Assembly (NCBI GenBank): GCA_041738295.1 | Contig: JBGSQC010000176.1 | Location: forward strand, 1-37,841 | From: Zhengella sp041738295 | GTDB taxonomy: Bacteria > Pseudomonadota > Alphaproteobacteria > Rhizobiales > Rhizobiaceae | Length of the DNA stretch: 37,841 nt | Reading direction: 5' to 3' | Part shown: positions 5,947-14,235 of the stretch, piece by piece | Layout: every line of letters starts with the position of its first letter | Numbering within the stretch: the stretch's first letter is position 1 | Program-made: the position numbers and the translations under genes | Notes under the pieces: generated by a model | Databases searched by the model: none | Told to the model about the DNA's origin: nothing | The model's input: only the letters and a program-made list of their open reading frames with translations

Positions 5947-7974
5947 ATGACTGATCCCCTCGTTCTCTTCATGCCCTCGGGCAAGCGCGGCCGGTTCCCC
6001 GTTGGAACCCCGGTGCTCGATGCCGCGCGCCAGCTTGGCGTCTATGTTGAGAGCGTGTGCGGCGGCCGCGCCACCTGCGGGCGTTGCCAGATCGAGCCGC
6101 AATTCGGCCATTTTGCCAAGCACGGCATCGAATCCGCCGTCGCCAACCTGTCGGCGCGCGGCCCCAAGGAACAGCGCTATGTCGATGTGCGTGGCCTGCC
6201 TGAAGGCCGCCGCCTCTCCTGCTCGGCCACCATCGAAGGCGATCTCGTCATTGATGTGCCGCAGGATTCCGTGGTCAATGCACAGGTCGTGCGCAAGGAC
6301 GCCTCCACCCGCGTCTTCACCCGCAATCCGGCCGTCCATCTTTGCTATGTCGAGATCGAAGAACCCGACATGCACAAGCCGCTGGGCGATTTCGACCGGC
6401 TGAAGGCCGCCCTTGCCCGCGACTGGGGCCATGAGCGTCTCGACGTGGACTTTGCCCTGCTGCCGCAGGTCCAGAAGATCCTGCGCGCGGGAAACTGGAC
6501 CGCCACAGTGGCCATCCACAGGGACGAGGACAGCGATACGGGCCGCATCATCGCGCTCTGGCCGGGCCTGAAGAACGAAGCCTGGGGCATTGCCTGCGAC
6601 ATTGGCTCGACCACCATTGCCATGCATCTGGTGTCGCTGCTGTCCGGCCGCATCGCGGCATCATCGGGCACGTCGAACCCGCAGATCCGCTTCGGCGAAG
6701 ACCTGATGAGCCGCGTTTCCTATGTGATGATGAACCCTGAAGGCCGCGGCGCCATGACCGACGCCGTGCGCGAGGCCATCAACGGCCTCATTGGCAAGGT
6801 GTGCGAACAGGCCGGCACCAACCGCGCTGACATTCTCGACCTGGTGTTTGTTGGCAACCCGGTCATGCACCACCTCTTCCTCGGCATCGACCCGACGGAG
6901 CTGGGCGGCGCGCCCTTTGCGCTGGCCGTCTCCGGCGCCACGCTTTTAAAGGCGTCCGACATCGACATTTCGGTCAATGCCGGCGCTCGCGTCTACATGC
7001 TGCCCTGCATTGCCGGCCACGTGGGGGCCGATGCCGCCGCCGCAACCCTTTCAGAAGGCCCGCATCGGCAGGAGCGCCAGATGCTGCTGGTCGATGTCGG
7101 CACCAATGCCGAGATCGTGCTTGGCAATTCCACCCGCACAGTTGCCTGCTCCTCGCCCACCGGCCCGGCCTTTGAGGGTGCGGAAATCTCCGGCGGCCAG
7201 CGGGCCGCGCCCGGTGCCATCGAGCGCGTGCGCATCGATCCGGCGACCTTCGAGCCGCATTTCCGCGTCATCGGTTCGGAAATCTGGTCGAACGAGGAAG
7301 GCTTTGCCGACTCGGTCAAGGCAACGGGCGTCACCGGCATTTGCGGATCCGGCATCATCGAGGTGGTGGCGGAAATGTTCCTCGCCGGCATCATCACCGA
7401 GGATGGCGTCATCAACGGCGCGCTTGCCGCGTCCAGCCCGCGCATTGTCGAGCAGGGCCGCACCTTCGCCTATGTGCTGAGCGATGCCGAACCACGCATC
7501 ACCATCACCCAGAATGATGTACGTGCCATCCAGCTTGCCAAGGCCGCGCTTTATGCCGGCATCCGCCTCTTGATGCAGAAGCAGGGTATCGACAAGGTGG
7601 ATGCCATCCGCTTTGCCGGTGCCTTCGGGTCCTTCATTGATCCGAAATACGCCATGGTACTGGGCCTGATCCCCGATTGCGACCTGGCCGACGTCAAGGC
7701 GGTCGGCAATGCGGCGGGCGATGGCGCGCTGATGGCGCTGCTCGATCGCGGCCACCGCCGGGAGATCGAGCAGACGGTTCGCCGCATCGAGAAGATCGAG
7801 ACCGCGCTGGAGCCGGAATTCCAGCAGCTCTTTGTCCATGCCATGGCCCTGCCCAACAAGGTGGACGCCTTCCCGGAACTGGCCAAGGTCGTTACCCTTC
7901 CCGAGCGCACCGGCTCCGGCGAGGATGGCGGCGATGCCTCAGGCCGCCGCCGCGGCGGACGAAGGGGACGCTGA
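5947..7974 (+). CDS. Corrinoid-activating 2Fe-2S / ASKHA protein (RACo-like, DUF4445)
   Basis: From ATG 5947 the product is 675 residues. The N-terminus is a 2Fe-2S ferredoxin domain with Cys38, Cys44, Cys47 and Cys92. A linker leads to a large ASKHA-type ATPase region with GIACDIGSTTIAMHL, LVDVGTNAEIVLGN, GICGSGIIEV and FAGAFGSFIDPKY. This is the layout of RACo/RamA-like activators, which use ATP to reduce inactive Co(II) corrinoid back to Co(I). Here the client would be the corrinoid protein at 446. The C-terminus is a disordered Arg/Gly tail (GDASGRRRGGRRGR). A GTG at 5938 is a possible alternative start; neither has a strong ribosome site. The stop shares one base with the next ATG. Confidence 0.92.
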   Translation: MTDPLVLFMPSGKRGRFPVGTPVLDAARQLGVYVESVCGGRATCGRCQIEPQFGHFAKHGIESAVANLSARGPKEQRYVDVRGLPEGRRLSCSATIEGDLVIDVPQDSVVNAQVVRKDASTRVFTRNPAVHLCYVEIEEPDMHKPLGDFDRLKAALARDWGHERLDVDFALLPQVQKILRAGNWTATVAIHRDEDSDTGRIIALWPGLKNEAWGIACDIGSTTIAMHLVSLLSGRIAASSGTSNPQIRFGEDLMSRVSYVMMNPEGRGAMTDAVREAINGLIGKVCEQAGTNRADILDLVFVGNPVMHHLFLGIDPTELGGAPFALAVSGATLLKASDIDISVNAGARVYMLPCIAGHVGADAAAATLSEGPHRQERQMLLVDVGTNAEIVLGNSTRTVACSSPTGPAFEGAEISGGQRAAPGAIERVRIDPATFEPHFRVIGSEIWSNEEGFADSVKATGVTGICGSGIIEVVAEMFLAGIITEDGVINGALAASSPRIVEQGRTFAYVLSDAEPRITITQNDVRAIQLAKAALYAGIRLLMQKQGIDKVDAIRFAGAFGSFIDPKYAMVLGLIPDCDLADVKAVGNAAGDGALMALLDRGHRREIEQTVRRIEKIETALEPEFQQLFVHAMALPNKVDAFPELAKVVTLPERTGSGEDGGDASGRRRGGRRGR

Positions 7975-9014
7975 TGCGCGCTGTCTATTACGAGCAGTTC
8001 CGCAAGCCCCCGGTTGTCGCAACCCTGCCAGACCCGACGCCTGCCGAGGATGGCGTGGTCATCAAGGTGGAGGCAACCGGCCTTTGCCGCTCGGACTTCC
8101 ATGGCTGGATGGGTCACGATTCCGACATTCACCTGCCGCATGTGCCGGGCCACGAGCTGGCTGGCACCATTGTCGCCACCGGCAGCCGCGTCTCGCATTT
8201 CCGCGAGGGTGATCGCGTCACGGTTCCCTTCGTTTCCGGCTGCGGCCATTGCCCCGAATGCCACACCGGCAACCATCAGGTCTGCGAGAACCAGTTCCAG
8301 CCGGGCTTCACTGCTTGGGGATCGTTCGCGGAATTTGTCGCCGTGGATTTTGCCGAGACGAACCTGATCCGTCTTCCCGAAAGCCTGGACTTTGTCACCG
8401 CTGCCTCACTAGGCTGCCGCTTTGCCACCGCGTTTCGCGGGCTGGTGGATGTGGCACGCCTTCAGCCCGGCGAATGGGTTGCGGTGCATGGCTCCGGCGG
8501 CGTCGGCCTGTCCGCCATCATGATCGCTGCGGCCTGCGGAGCGCTTCCTATTGCCATCGACCTCAGCGATGAGAAGCTGGCTTTCGCAAGAACGCTTGGC
8601 GCCGTCGCCACCATCAATGCAAGGCAAACGCCAGATGTCGTGGAAGCCATCCGCGAGATCACCAAGGGTGGCGCGCATGTGTCGATGGACGCGCTGGGCT
8701 CACCCGTCACCTGCTTCAATTCTATTGCCTGCCTGCGCCGCCGCGGCCGCCATGTGCAGGCCGGCCTGATGACCGGCGATCACGCCTCGCCCAAGATCCC
8801 GATGTCGAAGGTCATTGCCCATGAGTTGCAGGTGCTCGGCACCCATGGCATGCAGGCCCACCGCTATGATGCGATGCTGGCAATGATGGCCGAGGGCAGG
8901 CTCGCCCCGCAGAAACTGGTCGGCAGGCACATCTCGCTGGATGATGCCCCCGCTGCCCTCATGGCGATGGATCGCTTTGAGGGCACCGGCATCAGCGTCA
9001 TCACGAGGTTCTGA
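7974..9014 (+). CDS. Zinc-dependent medium-chain alcohol dehydrogenase
   Basis: The 346-residue protein is a classical MDR. Catalytic zinc ligands are Cys38, His60 and Glu61 (GLCRSD, PGHE). Structural zinc is bound by Cys90, Cys93, Cys96 and Cys104. The nucleotide site is GSGGVGLSAIMIA, followed by IDLSDEKL, whose acidic residue favours NAD. The ATG overlaps the stop of the activator gene (TGATG), so translation is coupled. The substrate is unknown. In a demethylation cluster it might oxidise an alcohol or aldehyde left after nitrogen demethylation, or help handle formaldehyde; this is inference only. Confidence 0.88.
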   Translation: MRAVYYEQFRKPPVVATLPDPTPAEDGVVIKVEATGLCRSDFHGWMGHDSDIHLPHVPGHELAGTIVATGSRVSHFREGDRVTVPFVSGCGHCPECHTGNHQVCENQFQPGFTAWGSFAEFVAVDFAETNLIRLPESLDFVTAASLGCRFATAFRGLVDVARLQPGEWVAVHGSGGVGLSAIMIAAACGALPIAIDLSDEKLAFARTLGAVATINARQTPDVVEAIREITKGGAHVSMDALGSPVTCFNSIACLRRRGRHVQAGLMTGDHASPKIPMSKVIAHELQVLGTHGMQAHRYDAMLAMMAEGRLAPQKLVGRHISLDDAPAALMAMDRFEGTGISVITRF

Positions 9015-9079
9015 CGAGCCCCGTCGGGCTGGATACTGACCCTGGTCTTCGTCTCCCGCACAAAACGCAAAGACTGACC

Positions 9080-9107
9080 GGCGGGGCGGCCAAATGACCA
9101 CCCCGCC
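9080..9107. terminator. Hairpin between convergent genes, possible bidirectional terminator
   Basis: GGCGGGG (9080-9086) pairs with CCCCGCC (9101-9107), with a single mismatch and then two more G-C pairs inside. It lies between the dehydrogenase stop (9014) and the stop of the leftward exported protein (9127). There is no long T-run, only TACTTTC, so termination strength is uncertain. Confidence 0.5.
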
Positions 9108-9126
9108 TACTTTCGGGCCACCGCAC

Positions 9127-9423
9127 TCAGAACAGTTTCACCTTCGGGACATCCCGCTTCTTCTGGGGGCAGTACGGGCGCACTTTCCCGCCCAACTTTG
9201 TGACCTGCGCCTGGGAGATCCCGGTCGACGTGCCCGCCCCCCGGCTGGAGCAGAGGTTGTTGCCGAAGCTGGACCCCACATTGGGTGTCGGAGAGGTGAC
9301 GGCAAAGGACTGTCCGTTCGAGCAGGAGACACACAGATTGTACTCCTTGGCTTGCGCCGGCAGTGCCGAGGCAAACACAGCCGAAAGCACGGCGGCAGCC
9401 GCAAGGATGCGCGTATAGGTCAT
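9127..9423 (-). CDS. Small exported protein, Cys-containing, function unknown
   Basis: The 98-residue product has a signal peptide with probable cleavage after ALPAQA (residue about 25). The mature part of about 73 residues starts KEYNLCVSC and has Cys at about 31, 34, 58 and 84, enough for two disulfides. It is rich in Ser, Gly and Lys and ends in a basic KKRDVPKVKLF. No family was recognised. An AAGGACC site precedes the ATG at 9423. It lies 27 bases downstream of another small exported protein gene on the same strand, so the two may be co-transcribed. Periplasmic location is inferred from the signal peptide. Confidence 0.75.
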   Translation of the reverse strand: MTYTRILAAAAVLSAVFASALPAQAKEYNLCVSCSNGQSFAVTSPTPNVGSSFGNNLCSSRGAGTSTGISQAQVTKLGGKVRPYCPQKKRDVPKVKLF

Positions 9424-9450
9424 GATGATGGTCCTTGATGAGTTTGAAGA

Positions 9451-9780
9451 TCAGCGCAGCAGCGTGACATGGCCGACATGATTGTGCTTCTTGCCGGGCA
9501 TGGCGCCAGCAGGCGCAGCCTCAGACTTCTTCATGGTCTGGTTGCCCTTGGGCTTGTCGGGCAGCACATCGGTGACACAGGCCTTCGCCGGCGCATACCA
9601 GGTCTGCGGCGGGATGCAGCCATGCTCGTCAGCGCCCGTGCCCGGACCGGGCTTGGCAATGCCTGCCTTGACGTCCGGTTTGACGCCGGTGGCCTTGCGC
9701 GCTTCCGCCGCCACCGCAGGAACGGCCAGCACCAGGCAGGCCAGCGCCGGAAGGATGATGGTTGTCAATCGAATGCTCAT
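9451..9780 (-). CDS. Small exported protein, function unknown
   Basis: From ATG 9780 (GGAG a few bases upstream) the product is 109 residues. It has a clear signal peptide (about 1-25, ending AVPAVAA) and a Lys/Pro/Gly-rich mature chain. Two Cys (HGCIPPQTW and KACVTDV) are present, and the C-terminal part has the His-rich KKHNHVGH. The frame runs on upstream of 9780, but the longer version lacks signal-peptide logic. It could bind a metal through the His and Cys residues, though nothing proves this. It is the first gene of a two-gene leftward unit with the protein at 9127. Confidence 0.72.
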   Translation of the reverse strand: MSIRLTTIILPALACLVLAVPAVAAEARKATGVKPDVKAGIAKPGPGTGADEHGCIPPQTWYAPAKACVTDVLPDKPKGNQTMKKSEAAPAGAMPGKKHNHVGHVTLLR

Positions 9781-10462
9781 GGGAAAACTCCGTCTGCTTT
9801 GCCGCTCAGCGCGGCAGGGTTCCGCAGTCACCGGCATGCCCTCAAACCGTCCGCGATGATGGCAGGATTGCTCAAGCGGGCTCCGGGAAACATCACCCGA
9901 ACGGGTGAAAATGCGGGTATGCCGAAAGGCCGGTTCCACCCTCAGTCACCCAACCGGAAGCCCGCGATCCATGCAGGGTGAACATGCCTCCCATGCAAGA
10001 ACGCCGTGTCGCAATCAGGCACATAAGCAATAGGACAGAGTACGACACACCGGCTCGTTTCAGCGCCCGCAGGGGGCTGGAAAGAAAACTGCGCGAGAAA
10101 CGCCAGAATGCTCATTTTCTGCCATTCCGGCACCTGAAGCGCCACGTTCGGACGTTTCCTGACGCGTTTCAGCCATATTTACCCATTCTTAACGCTTGAA
10201 TCGCAGGAAACACAACGAAAGTCGCAGATTCCGGGTTTCCCGGAGAAGCTCATCCCTGCGACAAAATGGACTAAAAGATTGTGCGTCGCAGCATTGAGAT
10301 TTGACGTCGCAAATACGATATCTGCGACAGGCGCCGAGGAGTAATCCAGCGCCATGAACGGCGAGCAAACAGGCACCTGCCTGAAATGCCGTCAACAGGC
10401 CGCCTCCGGAATAATCAAACCGGCTCCGCTGGGACCTGAACAACAGTTTTTGGAGAAACGCC
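9781..10462. other. Long non-coding stretch with clustered regulatory motifs
   Basis: No credible gene was found in these 682 bases; open frames on both strands look like chance. The left end should hold the promoter of the leftward exported-protein pair. The right end should hold that of the DUF1127-like gene. Six GTCGCA/TGCGAC hexamers are present, one at 10008-10013 and five within 10221-10328 (separate entry). GTGTCG at 10006-10011 and CGACAC at 10043-10048 form a widely spaced inverted pair. The segment 10140-10320 is more AT-rich than the surrounding genes. Confidence 0.6.
10200..10328. promoter_or_regulatory. Cluster of GTCGCA-type sites, probable regulator binding region
   Basis: Direct copies lie at 10200 (ATCGCAG), 10221 (GTCGCAG), 10285 (GTCGCAG) and 10306 (GTCGCAA). 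Inverted copies (CTGCGAC) lie at 10256 and 10322. The direct copies form two pairs, each with start points 21 bases apart, two turns of the helix, as expected for paired half-sites of an AraC-family activator. A GlxA/GbdR-like AraC regulator is encoded at 10823. That it binds here is inference. Confidence 0.5.
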
Positions 10463-10609
10463 ATGACCGATACAACCGCCATCCGCCGCGCCTTCCAGCG
10501 CATCGAAGCCAGCCTTGCCCGTCGCCGTACGCGCCGCATCCTCGAGAACCTCCCGCTCGAACTGCAGCGCGATGTCGGCTTCCCGGCCTGCCTCGACAAT
10601 CGCCGCTGA
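10463..10609 (+). CDS. DUF1127-like very small basic protein
   Basis: A 48-codon gene starts at ATG 10463 behind TGGAG and is followed by a strong terminator. The product is basic and Arg-rich, with helical IRRAFQRIEASLARRRTRRIL followed by NLPLELQRDVGF. This resembles the DUF1127 (YjiS-like) pattern of an amphipathic helix, then 'L-x-D-(I/V)-G', although the usual middle Trp and final Arg-rich motif are only partly kept. In alphaproteobacteria such proteins are linked to RNA turnover and to phosphate and carbon metabolism. It lies between the GTCGCA cluster and the GlxA-like regulator gene. Gene structure supports a real gene; the family call is tentative. Confidence 0.72.
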   Translation: MTDTTAIRRAFQRIEASLARRRTRRILENLPLELQRDVGFPACLDNRR

Positions 10610-10632
10610 TTGATCAAGCATCCGGATTGTCC

Positions 10633-10664
10633 AAAACGCCGTTGTCGCCCGACAGCGGCGTTTT
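10633..10664 (+). terminator. Rho-independent terminator after the DUF1127-like gene
   Basis: AAAACGCCGTTGTC at the left arm pairs with GACAGCGGCGTTTT at the right arm through one G-T wobble, around a four-base GCCC loop. It ends in a T-run and lies 24 bases past the stop at 10609. Confidence 0.88.
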
Positions 10665-10822
10665 CGCGTGGGAAGCAGCCGGCAAGGACCGTGGCGAATG
10701 CAATCCAAGGGTCCTAGTCCATAGCAGGCCTTGACCGCTACACTGCGATCAAGTCATCTCCGGCCCAACGCCCTGCCGATCCGCGGGAAAATAAGAAACC
10801 ATCCAGCAAGGATGCGAGCGAA

Positions 10823-11836
10823 GTGAACCAAACCGAACGGTCCAAGCGCACCATAGTTTTCTTTCTGGTCCCGGAATTCTCGATGATCGCCTTCACGACG
10901 GCCATTGAGCCCTTGCGCGTGGCCAACCGCATGCTGAACCGCAAGGTCTACTCTTGGAGGCTCGCTTCCGAAGATGGCAAGCCGGTGACCGCCTCCAACG
11001 GCGTGGAATGCGCCGTATCAACCTCGGTGGAGGAAGAGCGCCGCTTGATGACCGGCGAAGGCCGGCCATCGATGATTTTTGTCTGTTCCGGTCTCTCGGT
11101 GGAAAACCATGTGTCCAAGCAGGTCAATGCCTGGCTGCGCGAGGAGTACAATCGCGGCGTGACGGTAGGCGGCATGTGCACAGGCGCCCATATCCTGGCA
11201 TCTGCGGGGCTGCTGTCTGGCAAGCGCGCAGCTATCCATTGGGAGAACCTGCCGGGCTTTGCAGAAGCCTTTCCCAAGGTGGATGTCCATGCCGATCTCT
11301 TTGAGGCAGACGGCAACATCTACACCTGTGCGGGCGGCACCGCCTCCATGGACATGATTCTGGCGCTGATTTCGGAGGATTTTGGCGAGCAGCTGGTCAA
11401 TTCGGTCTGCGAGCAATTGCTGACCGACCGTGTGCGCGCCTCCAGCGACCGCCAGCGCCTGCCGCTTCGCGCGCGCCTTGGCGTGCAAAACGCTCGCGTG
11501 CTGTCCATCATCGAACTGATGGAAGCCAACCTGACCGAGCCCCTGTCGTTGCTCGACATCGCCGATGAGGTGGACCTGTCACGCCGCCAGATCGAGCGCC
11601 TGTTCCGCATCGAGATGGGCCGTTCGCCGGCGCGCTACTATCTGGAAATCCGGTTGGACCGCGCGCGCCATTTGCTCATCCAATCCAACATGCCCGTGGT
11701 CGAAGTGGCAGTCGCCTGCGGTTTTGTCTCGGCGTCGCATTTTTCCAAATGCTACCGCGAAGTCCACGGCAAATCGCCCCAGCAGGAGCGCGCCGACCGC
11801 AAGCGCCCTTCCCTTTCGGCGTCTGCCCCGGCCTGA
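10823..11836 (+). CDS. GlxA family (GbdR-like) AraC-type transcriptional regulator
   Basis: The 337-residue protein has a DJ-1/PfpI-like sensor domain (about 10-195), with VVEFSMIAF-like strands and the GGMCTGAHILASAGLL nucleophile-elbow region. A C-terminal AraC double helix-turn-helix follows (about 220-325) with LSLLDIADEVDLSRRQIERLF and VVEVAVACGFVSASHFSKCYR. This is the architecture of GbdR, CdhR and ArgR-like regulators of betaine, carnitine and arginine catabolism in Pseudomonas. The dimethylglycine-dehydrogenase-like gene nearby and the demethylation cluster make a betaine-type inducer likely, by inference. The start is GTG 10823 behind AAGGA. It ends five bases before the convergent GGDEF-EAL gene. 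Confidence 0.9.
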   Translation: MNQTERSKRTIVFFLVPEFSMIAFTTAIEPLRVANRMLNRKVYSWRLASEDGKPVTASNGVECAVSTSVEEERRLMTGEGRPSMIFVCSGLSVENHVSKQVNAWLREEYNRGVTVGGMCTGAHILASAGLLSGKRAAIHWENLPGFAEAFPKVDVHADLFEADGNIYTCAGGTASMDMILALISEDFGEQLVNSVCEQLLTDRVRASSDRQRLPLRARLGVQNARVLSIIELMEANLTEPLSLLDIADEVDLSRRQIERLFRIEMGRSPARYYLEIRLDRARHLLIQSNMPVVEVAVACGFVSASHFSKCYREVHGKSPQQERADRKRPSLSASAPA

Positions 11837-11841
11837 CCGGA

Positions 11842-14235
11842 TCAGCCGACGAGGCGCAGCACCGGACGCTTCGTGGTTCCGGTCTTCTCGGCAGCGGCCT
11901 GCTCTGCATTGAGATGCGCGGCAGATTTCGGGCGGCTGATCAGATAGCCTTGGAACTCGTCAATCCCCTCCTCCTTCAGGATGGCAGCCTGTTCCGGTGT
12001 TTCCACGCCTTCCGCCGTGATCCGCACATTCATCGACCGCGCCAAGGAAACAATGGCCCGGATGATCGCGAGGTTCTGGGACGAGGTGACCACGCCTTCC
12101 ACGAACGACCGGTCAATCTTCAGCTTGTCGATCGGGAAACGCACCAGGTAGGACAGCGACGAATAGCCGGTGCCGAAATCATCCAGCGAAATTTTGGCAC
12201 CCAAGGCGCGGATGGAGCGCAGCAGGCCGGCCACGTGGTCGGGCTCGGCTTCGAGCGCGGTTTCCGTGACTTCCAGTTCCAGGCGTGACGGCAGCAACCC
12301 GCTTTCCGACAAGGCGGAGGCAATCACGTCGAGCACGCGAAAACCTTCCATCTGCCGCGGTGACAGGTTGATGGCCACGCGGCACTCATCGCTCCACTTG
12401 GCTGCTTCCTTGCAGGCGTGGCGGATCACCCATTCGCCGATCTCGTTGATGAGACCGGACTTTTCGGCAATCTTGATGAACTCGTCCGGCGGCACGCGGC
12501 CGAATTTCTCGCTGTTCCAGCGCAGCAAGGTTTCATGGCAGACAATGGCTCCGGTCCGGGCATCGGCCAGCGGCTGGAAATAGAGCTCGAATTCCTCGCG
12601 CTGAAGGGCAGAGCGCAACTCATATTCGAGTTCCTGCTGCTTGCGCGCCACGGCATCCATCGCCGGCTCGAAGAAGCGATAGGCGGCGCGCGGCTCGCCC
12701 TTGGCCCGGTAGAGCGCAAGGTCGGCATTGCGATGCAGGGCTTCGGACGACGTGCCGTCCCTTGGCGCAACTGCGATGCCGATCGAACAGCCGATCTCCA
12801 CCTTGCCCGCCGTGATGTCCATCGGATCGGCAATGCTTTCAAGGATCGTGGCTGCAATCACCCGCGCCCTGTCGGCGGCATCATCGCCATTGACCAGCAC
12901 GCAGAACTCATCGCCGCCAAAGCGCGCCACCATCACATTCCTGGAAACGAGCCGCTTCAGGCGCCTGGCAACGCAGGCCAGCACCTCGTCGCCCGCCTGA
13001 TGGCCCATCGTGTCATTGACCATCTTGAACTTGTCGAGATCGAGCGCAAGGATGGCGAAGGGCGTGTTGCTTTCGCGTAGATCCATCTGCGACTGGAGCA
13101 GAATGTGGCCGAAGTTTTCGCGGTTGGGCAGACCCGTCAACGCATCATGCATGGCAAGGAACTGCAGGCGGCTTTCTGCCGTGTAGCGCTCGGTGATGTC
13201 CGAACAGGCCCCGCGCATGCCCATGAACGACCCGTCAGGCCCTTGCACGGGACGGCCGGAAATTTTCCAGTAGCGCCACGTCTTCCCGATCTTTACCGCC
13301 GTCACCACATCACGGAACGGAAGCTTCAGGACAAAGGCGCGCAGTAATTCACGCGGCATTCCGGCATTTTCACGGAGCGATTCCGGGACAGACGGATCCT
13401 TCAGGCTGCGGCGGATCGCGCGGCCCTTCAACGGAAAGCCGCGTGCGCGCTCATCCTTGAAGAATTGCGGCGAGATGTGATTGATCGTGAACTCGGCATT
13501 GACCTCCCACATCCAGTCCGAGGTGCTGTCCTCAAAATCCCGGAACAGGACAGTGAACAGCTCCTTGGATTTCTCGATTTCGAACTGCTTGATCAACCTG
13601 TCGACAAACAGCCGCCCGCTCTCATTGACCGAATGCATCACCGCGGTGAAATAGAAGGACAGCAGCAGCACCATCGCAAAGGAAACCTGCGAACTGTCCA
13701 CTGACACGCCGATGATGAAGCCCACCGCCATCATGGCGGAAAAGCCGCCGGCAAATTTCGGAATGGCTTTCATCGCAATGGCACCAGCACCCATGACGCC
13801 TGAGAGCGCGAGCGTCATGAACATCTTCTGGTCAGCTGTCGATCCCGGAAAGAACAGCACCGGGGCAATCGACCAGAGGACACCGGCCGCCATGATCTGG
13901 CTGCCAAGATAATTGAGCCGTTCAGTGGCATTGCGCCGCAGCGACGTGCCGCTGGATGCCCTGCGGTACATTCGTGCCGTCGGCGCATAAATCATCAGGG
14001 CAAGAAAGCCGGAGAACCACGCCAGCAACCAGGGTGCCCTCTCCGGCGACAGCATGACAAAAGTGGTCATCAGGGCACCGGCCGTGCTCGCCAGCGACAT
14101 CGGCGGGATCATCCGCACCAGGTCGTCTGCCTGTTCCTGACGGATGCGTTCAACGAACTGCTTGTTGTCGGTTGCCCGGCTCGCATGCTCGGAAAACACG
14201 AAATCGAAAAATTGCGCCAAAGGGCCTTTTGTCAT
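11842..14235 (-). CDS. Membrane-anchored GGDEF-EAL protein (cyclic di-GMP turnover)
   Basis: The 797-residue protein has an N-terminal membrane module of about six hydrophobic segments (about 35-200), then a PAS-like region (WMWEVNAEFTINHISPQFF through MRGACSDITERY). A GGDEF domain follows with intact ARFGGDEFCVL, then an EAL domain. The EAL signature reads ETLLRW, so Ala is replaced by Thr; LDDFGTGYSSLSYL and EGVET are intact. It may make and/or break cyclic di-GMP. The ATG at 14235 is preferred to a longer frame because of a GGCGAG site and the natural start of the cytoplasmic N-terminus. It is convergent with the regulator gene. Confidence 0.93.
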   Translation of the reverse strand: MTKGPLAQFFDFVFSEHASRATDNKQFVERIRQEQADDLVRMIPPMSLASTAGALMTTFVMLSPERAPWLLAWFSGFLALMIYAPTARMYRRASSGTSLRRNATERLNYLGSQIMAAGVLWSIAPVLFFPGSTADQKMFMTLALSGVMGAGAIAMKAIPKFAGGFSAMMAVGFIIGVSVDSSQVSFAMVLLLSFYFTAVMHSVNESGRLFVDRLIKQFEIEKSKELFTVLFRDFEDSTSDWMWEVNAEFTINHISPQFFKDERARGFPLKGRAIRRSLKDPSVPESLRENAGMPRELLRAFVLKLPFRDVVTAVKIGKTWRYWKISGRPVQGPDGSFMGMRGACSDITERYTAESRLQFLAMHDALTGLPNRENFGHILLQSQMDLRESNTPFAILALDLDKFKMVNDTMGHQAGDEVLACVARRLKRLVSRNVMVARFGGDEFCVLVNGDDAADRARVIAATILESIADPMDITAGKVEIGCSIGIAVAPRDGTSSEALHRNADLALYRAKGEPRAAYRFFEPAMDAVARKQQELEYELRSALQREEFELYFQPLADARTGAIVCHETLLRWNSEKFGRVPPDEFIKIAEKSGLINEIGEWVIRHACKEAAKWSDECRVAINLSPRQMEGFRVLDVIASALSESGLLPSRLELEVTETALEAEPDHVAGLLRSIRALGAKISLDDFGTGYSSLSYLVRFPIDKLKIDRSFVEGVVTSSQNLAIIRAIVSLARSMNVRITAEGVETPEQAAILKEEGIDEFQGYLISRPKSAAHLNAEQAAAEKTGTTKRPVLRLVG

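Noticed and set aside
9978..10199. Open frame of 73 codons on the plus strand in the intergenic region
   Set aside because: No ribosome site, unusual composition, and overlap with AT-rich regulatory DNA; no support as a gene.
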